Assembly: GCA_041611095.1 (NCBI GenBank)
Contig: JBFINP010000021.1
Location: forward strand, 1 to 46,875
Direction: 5' to 3'
DNA: 46,875 nucleotides
Source: UBA6912 sp041611095
GTDB lineage: Bacteria; Actinomycetota; Acidimicrobiia; Spongiisociales; UBA5794
Shown here: positions 14,303-22,260 of the stretch, in pieces
Numbering within the stretch: the first letter of the stretch is position 1
How the letters are laid out: every line of letters starts with the position of its first letter
Program-made: the position numbers and the translations under genes
The notes under the pieces: model-generated
Told to the model about the DNA's origin: nothing
The model's input: only the letters and a program-made list of their open reading frames with translations
Databases searched by the model: none

Positions 14303-14503
14303 TCACACGCTGCTCGTGCGGATCTCATCCGGCCGAAGCGATGTCCACAGGTCCTTCTCGACGTGGCGCAGGACCATCTCCCGGCCGCCCGGACACTCGG
14401 GCGCCCGCCACCACCGCGCCTTCTTGCCGTCGATCCAGTGGGGCCACAGGAGGCCGTGCTCGCAGGGCTGGCTGTGGTCCCGCACGCTTATCGTCTCGAT
14501 CAT
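14303..14503 (-). CDS. Small 66-aa protein rich in His, Cys and Trp
   Basis: 66 aa from ATG 14503, preceded by GGAGG and a 4-nt gap; the longer open frame to 14665 is shadow of preA sequence. It contains DHSQPCEHGLLWPHW and ARWWRAPECPGG, with two Cys, several His and four Trp. This could be a small metal-binding or DNA-binding fold, but I do not recognise it. It is convergent with the SLH gene and 30 nt downstream of preA, so it may be the last cistron of the preTA operon. The Shine-Dalgarno site and strong third-position GC support it as a real gene. Confidence 0.55.
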   Translation of the reverse strand: MIETISVRDHSQPCEHGLLWPHWIDGKKARWWRAPECPGGREMVLRHVEKDLWTSLRPDEIRTSSV

Positions 14504-14532
14504 GGCTCCTCCGAGCTCGAACCCGCAGGCCG

Positions 14533-15828
14533 TCAGCTGATCGTGAGGCCGTGTTTCGGGCGAGGCACCAGGGCGGGGCCGGTGCCTTCGGCGTACTCGG
14601 TCCAGGTGAGCGTCCCTTCCGCCACGTCGTACTCCTGCATGGTGATGCAACCCGGAACCGGACACACCAGGCTACAGAGGTTGCAGCCGACACACGCCGT
14701 TTCCTCGATCCAGACCCGGGTGCGGTCACCCTTGCGTTCCGCACCGATCGCCTGGTGGGCGCCATCGGTGCACGCGATGTAGCAGAGGCCACAACCGATG
14801 CACGCCTCTTGGTCGATGTGGGCCTTGATGACGTAGTTGAGATCGAGGTCCTTCCACTCCTTCAACCGGGACAGGCTTCGGCCGCGCAGCTCCGAGACAC
14901 TCTCGATGCCCTTGCGGTCCAGGTAGTTGCTCAGCCCGTCGATCATGCCCTCCACGATCCGGTATCCCCAGTGCATGACGGCGGTGCACACCTGGACGGT
15001 GGTCGCCCCCAGCAGGACGAACTCGGCTGCGTCCCGCCACGTTGCGATACCGCCAATGCCACTGATCACCGGGTCGTGCAGCTCCGGGTCGCCGGCGATG
15101 GCCGACACCATGTGCAGCGCGATCGGCTTGACCGCCGGGCCGCAGTACCCGCCGTGGCTCGACTCGCCACGGACGGACGGCCGCGGCGCAAAGGTGTCGA
15201 GGTCGATTCCGGTGACGCTGTTGATGGTGTTGATCAGGCTCACCGCATCGGCACCGCCCTCGAATGCGGCGCGGGCCGGGCCCCGAATGTCGGTGACGTT
15301 GGGTGTCAGCTTCACGAACACCGGAACGGTCGCCGCCTCTTTCGCCCACGACGTGATCCGGCACGCATACTCGGGAACCTGGCCGATGGCGCTTCCCATA
15401 CCGCGCTCCGACATGCCGTGGGGGCATCCGAAGTTCAACTCCACGCCGTCGGCGCCGGCATCCTGGGCCTTCTTCACGATGTCGTGCCACGCCTCACGAG
15501 TCGATTCCACCATCAGGCTGACAATCAGCGCATGGTTCGGATAGCGCTCTTTGACCGCGGTGATCTCCTCGAGGTTGACCTCGAGTGGGCGATCGGTGAT
15601 CAGCTCGATGTTGTTGAACCCCATCATGCGTTGCCCGTTGAGATCGACGGAGCTGTACCGCGACCAGGTGTTCTCGATAGGCTCGCCGAGCGTCTTCCAC
15701 ACGGCACCGCCCCATCCGGCCTCGAAGGCGCGGGCAACCTGATCACCCGTGTTCGTCGGCGGCGCCGATGCCAGCCAGAAGGGGTTGGGAGACTCGATAC
15801 CGCAGATGTTGACGGAGAGGTCGGCCAC
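14533..15828 (-). CDS. preA: NAD-dependent dihydropyrimidine dehydrogenase, PreA subunit
   Basis: 431 aa from GTG 15828, which has GGAGG 7 nt upstream; in-frame sequence further upstream is shadow. PreA holds the FMN barrel that reduces uracil and thymine. The N-terminal ~330 residues resemble dihydroorotate dehydrogenase, with VELNFGCPHGMSERGMG carrying the active-site Cys. The C-terminal ferredoxin part has two [4Fe-4S] motifs, CIGCGLCYIAC and CVGCNLCSLVCPVPGC. PreT ends 4 nt upstream of the start, so the two subunits are coupled. No dihydropyrimidinase or beta-ureidopropionase gene is nearby. Confidence 0.95.
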   Translation of the reverse strand: MADLSVNICGIESPNPFWLASAPPTNTGDQVARAFEAGWGGAVWKTLGEPIENTWSRYSSVDLNGQRMMGFNNIELITDRPLEVNLEEITAVKERYPNHALIVSLMVESTREAWHDIVKKAQDAGADGVELNFGCPHGMSERGMGSAIGQVPEYACRITSWAKEAATVPVFVKLTPNVTDIRGPARAAFEGGADAVSLINTINSVTGIDLDTFAPRPSVRGESSHGGYCGPAVKPIALHMVSAIAGDPELHDPVISGIGGIATWRDAAEFVLLGATTVQVCTAVMHWGYRIVEGMIDGLSNYLDRKGIESVSELRGRSLSRLKEWKDLDLNYVIKAHIDQEACIGCGLCYIACTDGAHQAIGAERKGDRTRVWIEETACVGCNLCSLVCPVPGCITMQEYDVAEGTLTWTEYAEGTGPALVPRPKHGLTIS

Positions 15829-15832
15829 CCCG

Positions 15833-17149
15833 TCACCTCCTTCCCATGAGTACGTCGTCAATGCTGTGGGCGGCGGCGACACCTTCCGCCACGGCGTTGA
15901 CGACCTCCTTGCCGCCGTTGACGCAGTCACCGCCCGCCCAGACGATGGGATGGGTCGTGCGGAAGGATCCGTCGGTGACGATCCGGCCCTTGGCGTCGAC
16001 GTCGACACCCGCCTCGGCCACGAAACCGGTCCGCGTCTCTTGCCCGGTGGCGACGATCACGACGTCGCACGTCAGGAAGTCCTCCCGCCCCGTGGCGACG
16101 ACGGCGGGACGACCGTCGGATCCGACATCGCCCGGTTCGGTCACCTCGCACCGCAACGCCTCCACCCGGCCCTCTCCCTCGATCGCCCGCGGCGTGCGTC
16201 GGAAGACGAAATCGACGCCTTCGTTCCTGGCCTCCTCGACCTCGTGCCGGTAGGCCGGCATGGACTCGGGACCGCGCCGGTACACAACCGCCACACGGTC
16301 GGCGCCGAGCCGCACGGCCAGCCGGGCGGCGTCGATCGCCGTGTTGCCCCCGCCGAGCACGAGGACCGTGCGACCGGAGAAGTGGTCGTCGCTCGTGATG
16401 CCCGCCTTCGATACTGCGATCAGTTCGAGCGCATCGTGCACACCGTCGAGGTGCTCACCGGCAATTCCGAGTGGCTGGATCTTGCCCAGGCCGACACCGA
16501 CGAACACCGCGGCGTAATCCCCCAGGAGACTGTCGAACGTGACATCGATACCCACGGCGGTCTCGCGCCTGATCTCGACACCACCGGCCTCGAGCCATGC
16601 GATCTCGGCCAGCGCCGCCCCGTGGGTCACCTTGTACTCGGCGACGCCATGGGTGTTCAAGCCGCCGGGCTCGGCTGCCGCATCGAAGACGACTGCTGTG
16701 TGGCCGAGGCGTACCAGCTCGGCGGCACATGCGAGACCGGCAGGTCCGGCCCCGATCACGGCCACGGACTTGCCCGTCGCCTCGCCCGGCGCAAACAGCT
16801 GGATCCCTGCCTCGATGACGGGACGCGTCGCATGGCCTTGCAGATCGCCGATCGCGACGGCCTTCCCGTCGACGTCGTTCATGACGCAGGCACCCTCACA
16901 CAGCACCTCCGTCGGGCAGGCGTGGGCGCACGAGTCGCCGAGTGGGTTGACGGAGAGGATCACCCGTGCGGCGCCGGTTCCGTCCCCGCTGGCGATGCGT
17001 TTGATGAACCCGGGCACGTCGATAGACGTCGGACAGGCTCGGGTGCACGGTGCGTCCCAGCACATCAGACAGCGATGGGCCTCGGCGAGGACGGCGCCGA
17101 GCGGCATGCTGCCGTCGAGCATTGCAGTGGGTGCGGTCGTCGATTCCAT
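15833..17149 (-). CDS. preT: NAD-dependent dihydropyrimidine dehydrogenase, PreT subunit
   Basis: 438 aa, the FAD/NAD-binding electron-input subunit. The N-terminus has two Cys clusters for [4Fe-4S] centres (CLMCWDAPCTRACP and CAHACPTEVLCEGAC). An FAD Rossmann motif, VAVIGAGPAGLACA, begins near 129, an NAD motif VLVLGGGNTAIDAA near 264, and the C-terminal FAD-site sequence is VWAGGDCVNGG. GltD-like oxidoreductases share this layout, but the following preA settles the assignment. The AGGAG upstream abuts the ATG directly, too close for normal initiation, whereas TAGCTT ends 6 nt before it; a leaderless mRNA is therefore likely. Confidence 0.94.
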   Translation of the reverse strand: MESTTAPTAMLDGSMPLGAVLAEAHRCLMCWDAPCTRACPTSIDVPGFIKRIASGDGTGAARVILSVNPLGDSCAHACPTEVLCEGACVMNDVDGKAVAIGDLQGHATRPVIEAGIQLFAPGEATGKSVAVIGAGPAGLACAAELVRLGHTAVVFDAAAEPGGLNTHGVAEYKVTHGAALAEIAWLEAGGVEIRRETAVGIDVTFDSLLGDYAAVFVGVGLGKIQPLGIAGEHLDGVHDALELIAVSKAGITSDDHFSGRTVLVLGGGNTAIDAARLAVRLGADRVAVVYRRGPESMPAYRHEVEEARNEGVDFVFRRTPRAIEGEGRVEALRCEVTEPGDVGSDGRPAVVATGREDFLTCDVVIVATGQETRTGFVAEAGVDVDAKGRIVTDGSFRTTHPIVWAGGDCVNGGKEVVNAVAEGVAAAHSIDDVLMGRR

Positions 17150-17155
17150 CTCCTG

Positions 17156-17161
17156 AAGCTA
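17156..17161 (-). promoter_or_regulatory. -10 hexamer TAGCTT before preT
   Basis: The hexamer ends 6 nt before ATG 17149, the spacing expected if transcription starts on the A of the ATG. No clear -35 was seen. Confidence 0.4.
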
Positions 17162-17210
17162 GGAGGGGGACCCACCGACCACTAGGGGCATCCAGCCCCC
17201 AAACCGGCGA

Positions 17211-17228
17211 CACCCTGCAGCCAGGGTG
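17211..17228 (+). promoter_or_regulatory. Inverted repeat in the preT/pgpA divergent region
   Basis: CACCCTG (17211-17217) and CAGGGTG (17222-17228) flank a 4-nt loop, 7 nt before the pgpA -10 hexamer. A smaller inverted repeat, GGGGC/GCCCC, lies at 17185-17199. Either could be an operator; no regulator is identified. Confidence 0.3.
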
Positions 17229-17234
17229 GAGAGC

Positions 17235-17240
17235 TACGCT
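17235..17240 (+). promoter_or_regulatory. -10 hexamer TACGCT before pgpA
   Basis: TACGCT ends 8 nt before ATG 17249 and no Shine-Dalgarno sequence intervenes. The same hexamer occurs before the genes at 441, 21845 and 22261. Confidence 0.45.
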
Positions 17241-17248
17241 CCCCCGCC

Positions 17249-17698
17249 ATGCGCCGGTTCATCGCTACGGGTCTCGGGCTCGGCCTCATTCCGCGCCGGC
17301 TCTGGGGGTCCGACAACGGCGCCGGCACGTTTGGTGCTGCGCTCGGCGGCGTGATCGGCATCGCCTCGTGGTTGTCGGCCTGGTGGGTCGGACTGCTGAT
17401 CGCCGCAGCAGCCACCGCCATCGCCGTGTGGGCATCGGCTCCCGCGGCGCACGAGGGATCCGACCCCGGCTGGGTCGTGATCGACGAGGTGGCCGGTGCC
17501 CTGGTGGCGGTGATCGGGCTCTCCGGGATCGCCTGGGCGGTGGCCTGGATCGTTGCGCGTTTTGCGGACATCACCAAGGCGCTGCCCGGCGTGAAGCAGG
17601 CGGAGCGTCTCCGCCCGCCATGGGGTATCACCGCCGACGACGTCGTGGCGGGGGTCTACGGGCTCGCTGCGGGGTGGGTCGTCGCCGCCCTCGTCTGA
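17249..17698 (+). CDS. pgpA: Phosphatidylglycerophosphatase A
   Basis: 149 aa membrane protein that removes phosphate from phosphatidylglycerophosphate to make phosphatidylglycerol. The PgpA signatures are all present in order: GAGTFGAALGG, DPGWVVIDEVAGALVAV (acidic catalytic site), a diverged FRxFDIxKP as ARFADITKALPGVKQAE, and WGITADDVVAGVYG. Helices lie at about 28-58, 78-105 and 128-148. The length is typical. It is convergent with serA; only 11 nt separate the stops, and a 12-bp palindrome spans them. Confidence 0.88.
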   Translation: MRRFIATGLGLGLIPRRLWGSDNGAGTFGAALGGVIGIASWLSAWWVGLLIAAAATAIAVWASAPAAHEGSDPGWVVIDEVAGALVAVIGLSGIAWAVAWIVARFADITKALPGVKQAERLRPPWGITADDVVAGVYGLAAGWVVAALV

Positions 17699-17701
17699 GG
17701 T

Positions 17702-17713
17702 CTGAGCGCTCAG
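17702..17713. other. 12-bp palindrome between convergent pgpA and serA
   Basis: CTGAGCGCTCAG is a perfect palindrome over the 11-nt gap and the serA stop. It may help end both transcripts but is short and lacks a loop or T-run. Confidence 0.3.
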
Positions 17714-19290
17714 GGCAGGTGGATGTACCGCGCCGCCAGGATGCCGTCGAGGCCGCGGAGGTGCCCCACGAGACCATCGCTCGGCGGTTCATCGACGCTG
17801 ATCCCCATCATCGCCCCGTGGTCCGGTCCCCGGCCCACCGCCATGTCGGCGATGTTGACGCCCGCGTCTCCGAGCGCCGTGCCGACACGCCCGATGACAC
17901 CCGGCGTGTCGGCGTTGCGGATGAGCAGCATGTGCGCCGCGATGGGGAACTCGATCTCGTACCCGTCGACCTCGACGAGCACGGGTCCGCGATGCGCCAT
18001 CACGGATCCGGCGACTGTCCGATCGGTGCCGCCAACCCGCCCGGTCAGCCGAACGACCGACCGGTAGTCGACCGCATCGCTGTGCGCCTCCTCGTGGACC
18101 TCCATGCCGTGGCGAGCCGCCAGGGTCGGTGCGTTCACGTAGGAAACGTTGTGGCCGGTCACGACCCCGAGCGCTCCTTTCATGGCACTGAGACTGATGG
18201 CGCGAATCGCGTCGGCGATGTCACGGCCGTGGGCGGCGACGGTCAATCCTGCAGGGAGGCCGTACGAGAAGCTGGCGAAGATGCGACCGAGACGCTGGGC
18301 GAGCTCTACATAGGGGCGGGCCTCATCGGACACCCGCGGCCCGAGGTCGAGGTTCACGGCCTCGGCGACGATCTCGCCGTCGAGAGCGCCGAGCATCGCC
18401 TGGGCGACCGCCAGCCCCGCCTTGTCCTGCGCCTCCTGCGTCGACGCACCGAGGTGCGGAGTGACGACGACTGCGGGAAGCCCGAAGAGCGGGCTCTCGG
18501 TGGTGGGTTCCTCGGCGAACACGTCGAACGCCGCCCCGGCAACCCGGCCTCCCGTGATCGCCTGTGCGAGCGCTTCCTCGTCGACCAGCCCGCCGCGCGC
18601 CACGTTGACGATGCGCATGCCCGGCTTGGCGCGTGCCAGCACTTCTGCGTCGATCACGCCTTCCGTGTCGGGTGTGCGTGGGAGGTGAATCGTCACGAAG
18701 TCGGCCTCGGCCATCACCTCCTCGAGTGACGTGAGTCGGGCCCCCAGCCGCTTCGCTCGCTCGTCGCTGACGAAGGGGTCGTAGGCGATGATGCGCATCC
18801 CGAACGCCGACGCCCGCTGGGCAACGAGGGTTCCGATGCGACCGAGTCCGAGTATGCCGAGGGTCTTGCCGTGGAGCTCCACCCCCTGGAACCGGGTTCT
18901 CTCCCACGCTCCGTTGCGGAGCGAGGCATCCGCAGCGGCGACGTTGCGGGCTTGGGCGAGGAGCAGCGCCAGCGTGTGCTCGGCTGCCGAGACCGTGTTC
19001 GCCTCCGGTGCGTTGACGACCAGCACACCTGCCGCGGTTGCGGCTTCGAGATCGATGTTGTCGACTCCGATGCCGGCGCGACCGATCACCCTGAGCTTGG
19101 GGGCGGCGGCGACGAGCTCGGCGTCGACCGCGGTGGCCGAGCGGACGATGAGACCCTCGGCTCCGGCCATCCGCCGCAGCAAGGTGGCGCGGTCGACATG
19201 GATCGCCAGGTCGACGTCGACGACATCGCGCAACAGATCGATCGCTGCATCCGCGATCGTTTCGGCAACGACGACTGTGGGTCGGTTCAT
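17710..19290 (-). CDS. serA: D-3-phosphoglycerate dehydrogenase (long form)
   Basis: 526 aa, the long actinobacterial form with substrate, NAD, intervening (ASB) and ACT domains. It oxidises 3-phosphoglycerate in the first step of serine synthesis. Visible are the nucleotide motif LGILGLGRIGTLVAQ, the catalytic Arg in VNVARGGLVDEEAL, the Glu in FAEEPT and the His in VTPHLGASTQEAQ. The ASB domain spans about 310-450 and the ACT domain, probably the serine-feedback site, about 450-526 (HMLLIRNADTPGVIGRVGT). ATG 19290 has AGGA upstream. Gene order relative to gltX and gatB matches serA1 (Rv2996c) in M. tuberculosis. Confidence 0.96.
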   Translation of the reverse strand: MNRPTVVVAETIADAAIDLLRDVVDVDLAIHVDRATLLRRMAGAEGLIVRSATAVDAELVAAAPKLRVIGRAGIGVDNIDLEAATAAGVLVVNAPEANTVSAAEHTLALLLAQARNVAAADASLRNGAWERTRFQGVELHGKTLGILGLGRIGTLVAQRASAFGMRIIAYDPFVSDERAKRLGARLTSLEEVMAEADFVTIHLPRTPDTEGVIDAEVLARAKPGMRIVNVARGGLVDEEALAQAITGGRVAGAAFDVFAEEPTTESPLFGLPAVVVTPHLGASTQEAQDKAGLAVAQAMLGALDGEIVAEAVNLDLGPRVSDEARPYVELAQRLGRIFASFSYGLPAGLTVAAHGRDIADAIRAISLSAMKGALGVVTGHNVSYVNAPTLAARHGMEVHEEAHSDAVDYRSVVRLTGRVGGTDRTVAGSVMAHRGPVLVEVDGYEIEFPIAAHMLLIRNADTPGVIGRVGTALGDAGVNIADMAVGRGPDHGAMMGISVDEPPSDGLVGHLRGLDGILAARYIHLP

Positions 19291-19341
19291 GGGAATCCTC
19301 GTGATCGAGCGGCCCTCATCATCGCACGCCCCTGCGCGATG

Positions 19342-20127
19342 TCAGTCGCCGGGCGGGACGTAGAGCGATCGACCGTAGCGCGCCTCCCCGAAGCCGGAAA
19401 TGGCCTCCCGTCCGGCCGTCGACGTCAGCCATTCCGCAAGGGCCGCAGCCGGCGCCGAAGAGGGGTCGTCGATCATCAGCGTGTACGGATTCATGAGCAA
19501 CGCCGGGTCGCCGGCGAGCACGACCGGGACGAGCTCGATCCCCTCGGCACCGAGCAGCGTCCCCAACTCGGACAGCACGAAGCCGACACGCTGATCGGCC
19601 ACCTGCAGGGTCTCTCCCATCCCCTGGCCCGTCTCGACGTACCAGCCGGCACCCGCCGGGTCGACGCCTGCGAGGTCCCACAGCTCGACCTCCCGCGCAA
19701 AGGTGCCGGAACCATCAGCGCGGCTGACGAAGGTCCAACCCCGTTCGGCGATGGCGGCGAGGGCGTTCGGCGCATCCATGCCCTCCAATACAGCTACCCG
19801 ATCCGCCGGCCCGGCGAGGACGAACTCGGAGGCGAACACGGCGGTGCCGGTCGCACCGGGGTGAGCCTCCAAGTAGGCGGCTTCCAGATCCCGGACGTGG
19901 GTGATCGCGGCGACCACCTCGTTGCGGGCGAGCAGCTCCAGGACCTCCGCCGACGAACCCGCGACCACCGAGATCCGCGTGCCTGTGTCTGCGGCGTACC
20001 GATCGGCGAGCTCGGCCATCAGGCCGGAGTCCACCAGCGTCGTTCCGGCACCGACGAGCACGCGGTCGGCGCCACCGCAGGTTGCAAGCAGCGCGCTCGC
20101 CACGAGGGCGACGGCGATCGGCCTCAC
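19342..20127 (-). CDS. tupA: Tungstate ABC transporter, substrate-binding protein TupA
   Basis: 261 aa. The N-terminal signal ends LLATC17, a near-lipobox with an unusual Thr before the Cys. The mature protein matches the TupA/PBP-like-2 pattern: GTTLVDSGLMAEL, a VISVVAGSSAEVLELL-like region, FASEFVLAGP, FVSRADGSGTFAREVELW and the hallmark WYVETGQGMGETL. TupA proteins bind tungstate with very high affinity and prefer it to molybdate; metal choice here is inferred from family. ATG 20127 overlaps the tupC stop by 4 nt. It is the last gene of tupB-tupC-tupA, an order different from the usual tupA-B-C. Confidence 0.9.
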   Translation of the reverse strand: MRPIAVALVASALLATCGGADRVLVGAGTTLVDSGLMAELADRYAADTGTRISVVAGSSAEVLELLARNEVVAAITHVRDLEAAYLEAHPGATGTAVFASEFVLAGPADRVAVLEGMDAPNALAAIAERGWTFVSRADGSGTFAREVELWDLAGVDPAGAGWYVETGQGMGETLQVADQRVGFVLSELGTLLGAEGIELVPVVLAGDPALLMNPYTLMIDDPSSAPAAALAEWLTSTAGREAISGFGEARYGRSLYVPPGD

Positions 20128-21053
20128 GAGCGGGCCACGGCGTGTATCGCCGTCGCCTTCACGGCAAGCGAGACTTCACGACCCACGACGAGATCCAGCG
20201 CCTCCGCAGAGCCCGGCGTGAGCAGTGCGGCGACCTCGACACCGATGTCGACGAGGATCTCGACGAGCCTTCCCGCGGCACGAACCGTGGTGATCGTTCC
20301 CGCCCACCGGTTGCGGGCGGAGGACTCGTTCGAGCTGCCCCGGTGAACCGTGACCGCCTCGGCGCCGAACAGCAGGCGGACGCGGTCGCCGGCGGCGACG
20401 TCGCCCACCGCCCACACCGAGACGCCAGGGGCGACGTCGACGCTCACCAGCGGGCCGTCGACCTCCGTCACGAAGCCCGCCAGCGCATTGCCGAGGCCGA
20501 TCGCCGCCGCCACAGAGTCGTCGGCGGGGAGCGCCAGCACCTGGCCGACCGGGCCCCGCTGGCGGACGCTCCCGTCGATCATCACCGCCACCTCATCGGC
20601 GAGGATCGCCACCGTCTCGAGGTCGTGGGTGACGATGACGGCGCCTCGGTCCCCCACCTCGTTGGCGATCACCTTGGCCACGTCGCTGCGATCGCGCACG
20701 TCGAGGGGAGCGAGCGGCTCGTCGAGCAGCACGAGGTGCGAGCTCGCCGCGAGGGCCCGCGCCAGCACGATCCGCTGGGCCTCGCCGCCGCTCACGCGGC
20801 GGGCGGGACGGCCCAAGAGGCCGCCGACGCCAAGCCGCTCCACCAGGCGCCGGGCCCGCTGCCGAGCCGGCTCGTCCAGGCCGAGCATCAGGTTGCGCCG
20901 GACCGATCCCCGGAAGAGGTAAGGGCGCTGCGGGAGGTAGGACACGTCCGCCCCTGCGGCGGCGAGACGGCGCAGCATGGTCGTCTTGCCCGCACCGTTG
21001 GGCCCGAACACCACAATGCGCTCTCCCGGCCCGGGGACGGCGAGGTCAGACAT
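20124..21053 (-). CDS. tupC: Tungstate ABC transporter ATP-binding protein TupC, short N-terminus
   Basis: 309 aa from ATG 21053, overlapping tupB by 8 nt. Walker A is GPNGAGKT at 17-24, the signature is VSGGEAQRI, Walker B HLVLLDEPLAPLD and the switch His VTHD. The C-terminal ~70 residues (NRWAGTITTVRAAGRLVEIL onward) form a TOBE/Mop-like oxyanion-binding domain, as in ModC. The N-terminus is unusually short: only 16 residues precede Walker A, so the first strands and the A-loop aromatic residue are absent, and the stretch from Walker A to the Q-loop is also compact. In-frame sequence upstream is shadow of tupB and does not supply the missing part. Confidence 0.87.
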   Translation of the reverse strand: MSDLAVPGPGERIVVFGPNGAGKTTMLRRLAAAGADVSYLPQRPYLFRGSVRRNLMLGLDEPARQRARRLVERLGVGGLLGRPARRVSGGEAQRIVLARALAASSHLVLLDEPLAPLDVRDRSDVAKVIANEVGDRGAVIVTHDLETVAILADEVAVMIDGSVRQRGPVGQVLALPADDSVAAAIGLGNALAGFVTEVDGPLVSVDVAPGVSVWAVGDVAAGDRVRLLFGAEAVTVHRGSSNESSARNRWAGTITTVRAAGRLVEILVDIGVEVAALLTPGSAEALDLVVGREVSLAVKATAIHAVARS

Positions 21054-21747
21054 GGCGGGCATCCCGCAGTTGAAGCCAGGTGAGCACACCGTTGACGGCG
21101 AGGGCAACCACGAGGAGCACGATGCCCAGCCCCACGGCCGCGCCGAACCGGGCCTGCCGTGCCTCCTGCACGATGGCCGTCGTGAGCACGCGGGTCTCGC
21201 CGGCGATGTTGCCACCCACGACGAGAACGGCACCGACTTCTGCCACGACTCGACCGAATGCGGCCGCCGTCGCTCCGATCAGGCCCGGCCACACCTCGCG
21301 TCCGGCCACCTCCATGCGCTGCAGGCGGGTGAGGCGTAACGCACGCAGCTGCTCGTGAGCGGCCGGGCTGAGGTTCCGCACCGCCGCCGCGGTCACGCCA
21401 GCGGCGATGGGAAAGGCGAGCAGCGCCTGGGCGACGATCATTGCCATCGGGGTGAAGACGAGGTCGAGCCCACCCAGCGGACCGTCGTTCCACAGCACCA
21501 GCAGCAGGATGAGACCGGCCAGGACCGGTGGGATACCCATGCCCGTGTTGACGATGGCGAGCAAGGCGCCCCGGCCCCGGAACCGCTCGAGACCCAAGGT
21601 GAGCCCGAGGGGGATGCCGAGGACTGCCCCGATCAAGGTGGCCGTACCGGACACTACGAGGGTGAGCGCCAGCACCTCCCGCAGCTCCGGCCCGAAGTCG
21701 GCGACGAAGCGCATCGCTTCCGCCAGGATCTCTCCGAGGAAGTTCAC
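21046..21747 (-). CDS. tupB: Tungstate ABC transporter permease TupB
   Basis: 233 aa from GTG 21747 with about five or six membrane helices. The EAA-loop region that contacts the ATPase is EQLRALRLTRLQRMEVAG...GLIGATAAAFGRVVAEVG. The family-typical motifs GIPLGLTLG and NTGMGIPPVLAGL are present. The gene heads tupB-tupC-tupA. The 97-bp region to the divergent DUF983 gene must hold its promoter; a TAATCT hexamer about 40 nt upstream of the GTG is a candidate. No ModE-like operator was recognised. Confidence 0.88.
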   Translation of the reverse strand: MNFLGEILAEAMRFVADFGPELREVLALTLVVSGTATLIGAVLGIPLGLTLGLERFRGRGALLAIVNTGMGIPPVLAGLILLLVLWNDGPLGGLDLVFTPMAMIVAQALLAFPIAAGVTAAAVRNLSPAAHEQLRALRLTRLQRMEVAGREVWPGLIGATAAAFGRVVAEVGAVLVVGGNIAGETRVLTTAIVQEARQARFGAAVGLGIVLLVVALAVNGVLTWLQLRDARHV

Positions 21748-21807
21748 GTCGCGATCGCAGCGGGTCCAGGCATCAGGCGAGATTACCGGCCGATTGCGCC
21801 CACGATC

Positions 21808-21835
21808 TTGCCGTGACGCCTCCGCTGGGTACGCT
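21808..21835 (+). promoter_or_regulatory. Promoter of the DUF983 gene, near-leaderless
   Basis: TTGCCG (21808-21813), a 16-nt spacer and TACGCT (21830-21835) lie 9 nt before GTG 21845. The hexamer decides between this GTG and earlier in-frame codons. Confidence 0.5.
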
Positions 21836-21844
21836 CTCCCGGTC

Positions 21845-22228
21845 GTGGAGCCCCACCCTCAGCCCCCGCTCGGACGCGCCCTCATCAGGGCGGCCGGCGC
21901 CCGCTGTCCCCGCTGCGGGTCGAGCGGCCTCTTCCGTCGATGGGTGTCGATGGTGGCGGACTGCCCGCGGTGCGGCATGCACTACGAACGTTCCCAGGGC
22001 TACTGGCTCGGTTCGATGTTGATCAACAGCGCCGTGACGATGGGGCTGTGGCTGGCCGTGTTCATCGGACTCGTCGTGCTCACGTGGCCTGAAGTGCCGT
22101 GGACGCTCGTTCTCGTCGTCACGGTCGGCGTCGCCCTGGTCGTGCCGTTCGTGTTCCACCCGCTGTCGCGCACGCTGTGGGTGGCCCTCGAGCGCCACGT
22201 GAGAGCCGGGACCGAGCCCTATGCGTGA
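21845..22228 (+). CDS. DUF983 family zinc-ribbon membrane protein
   Basis: 127 aa from GTG 21845, chosen because the promoter hexamer ends 9 nt upstream and the earlier open frame is antisense to tupB. A zinc ribbon is formed by CPRCG at 21-25 and CPRCG at 40-44 within GARCPRCGSSGLFRRW and ADCPRCGMHYER. Two long membrane helices follow (about 60-80 and 85-107). This matches DUF983, whose role is unknown although members are often near cytochrome oxidase genes. Here it is 32 nt upstream of ppc, which has its own promoter-like hexamer. Confidence 0.85.
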   Translation: MEPHPQPPLGRALIRAAGARCPRCGSSGLFRRWVSMVADCPRCGMHYERSQGYWLGSMLINSAVTMGLWLAVFIGLVVLTWPEVPWTLVLVVTVGVALVVPFVFHPLSRTLWVALERHVRAGTEPYA

Positions 22229-22246
22229 CGGATCGCACCGCAGCAC

Positions 22247-22252
22247 TACGCT
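22247..22252 (+). promoter_or_regulatory. -10 hexamer TACGCT before ppc
   Basis: TACGCT ends 8 nt before ATG 22261; GTGACG lies 16 nt upstream as a weak -35. No Shine-Dalgarno sequence precedes the ATG. Confidence 0.45.
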
Positions 22253-22260
22253 CGCACGCC

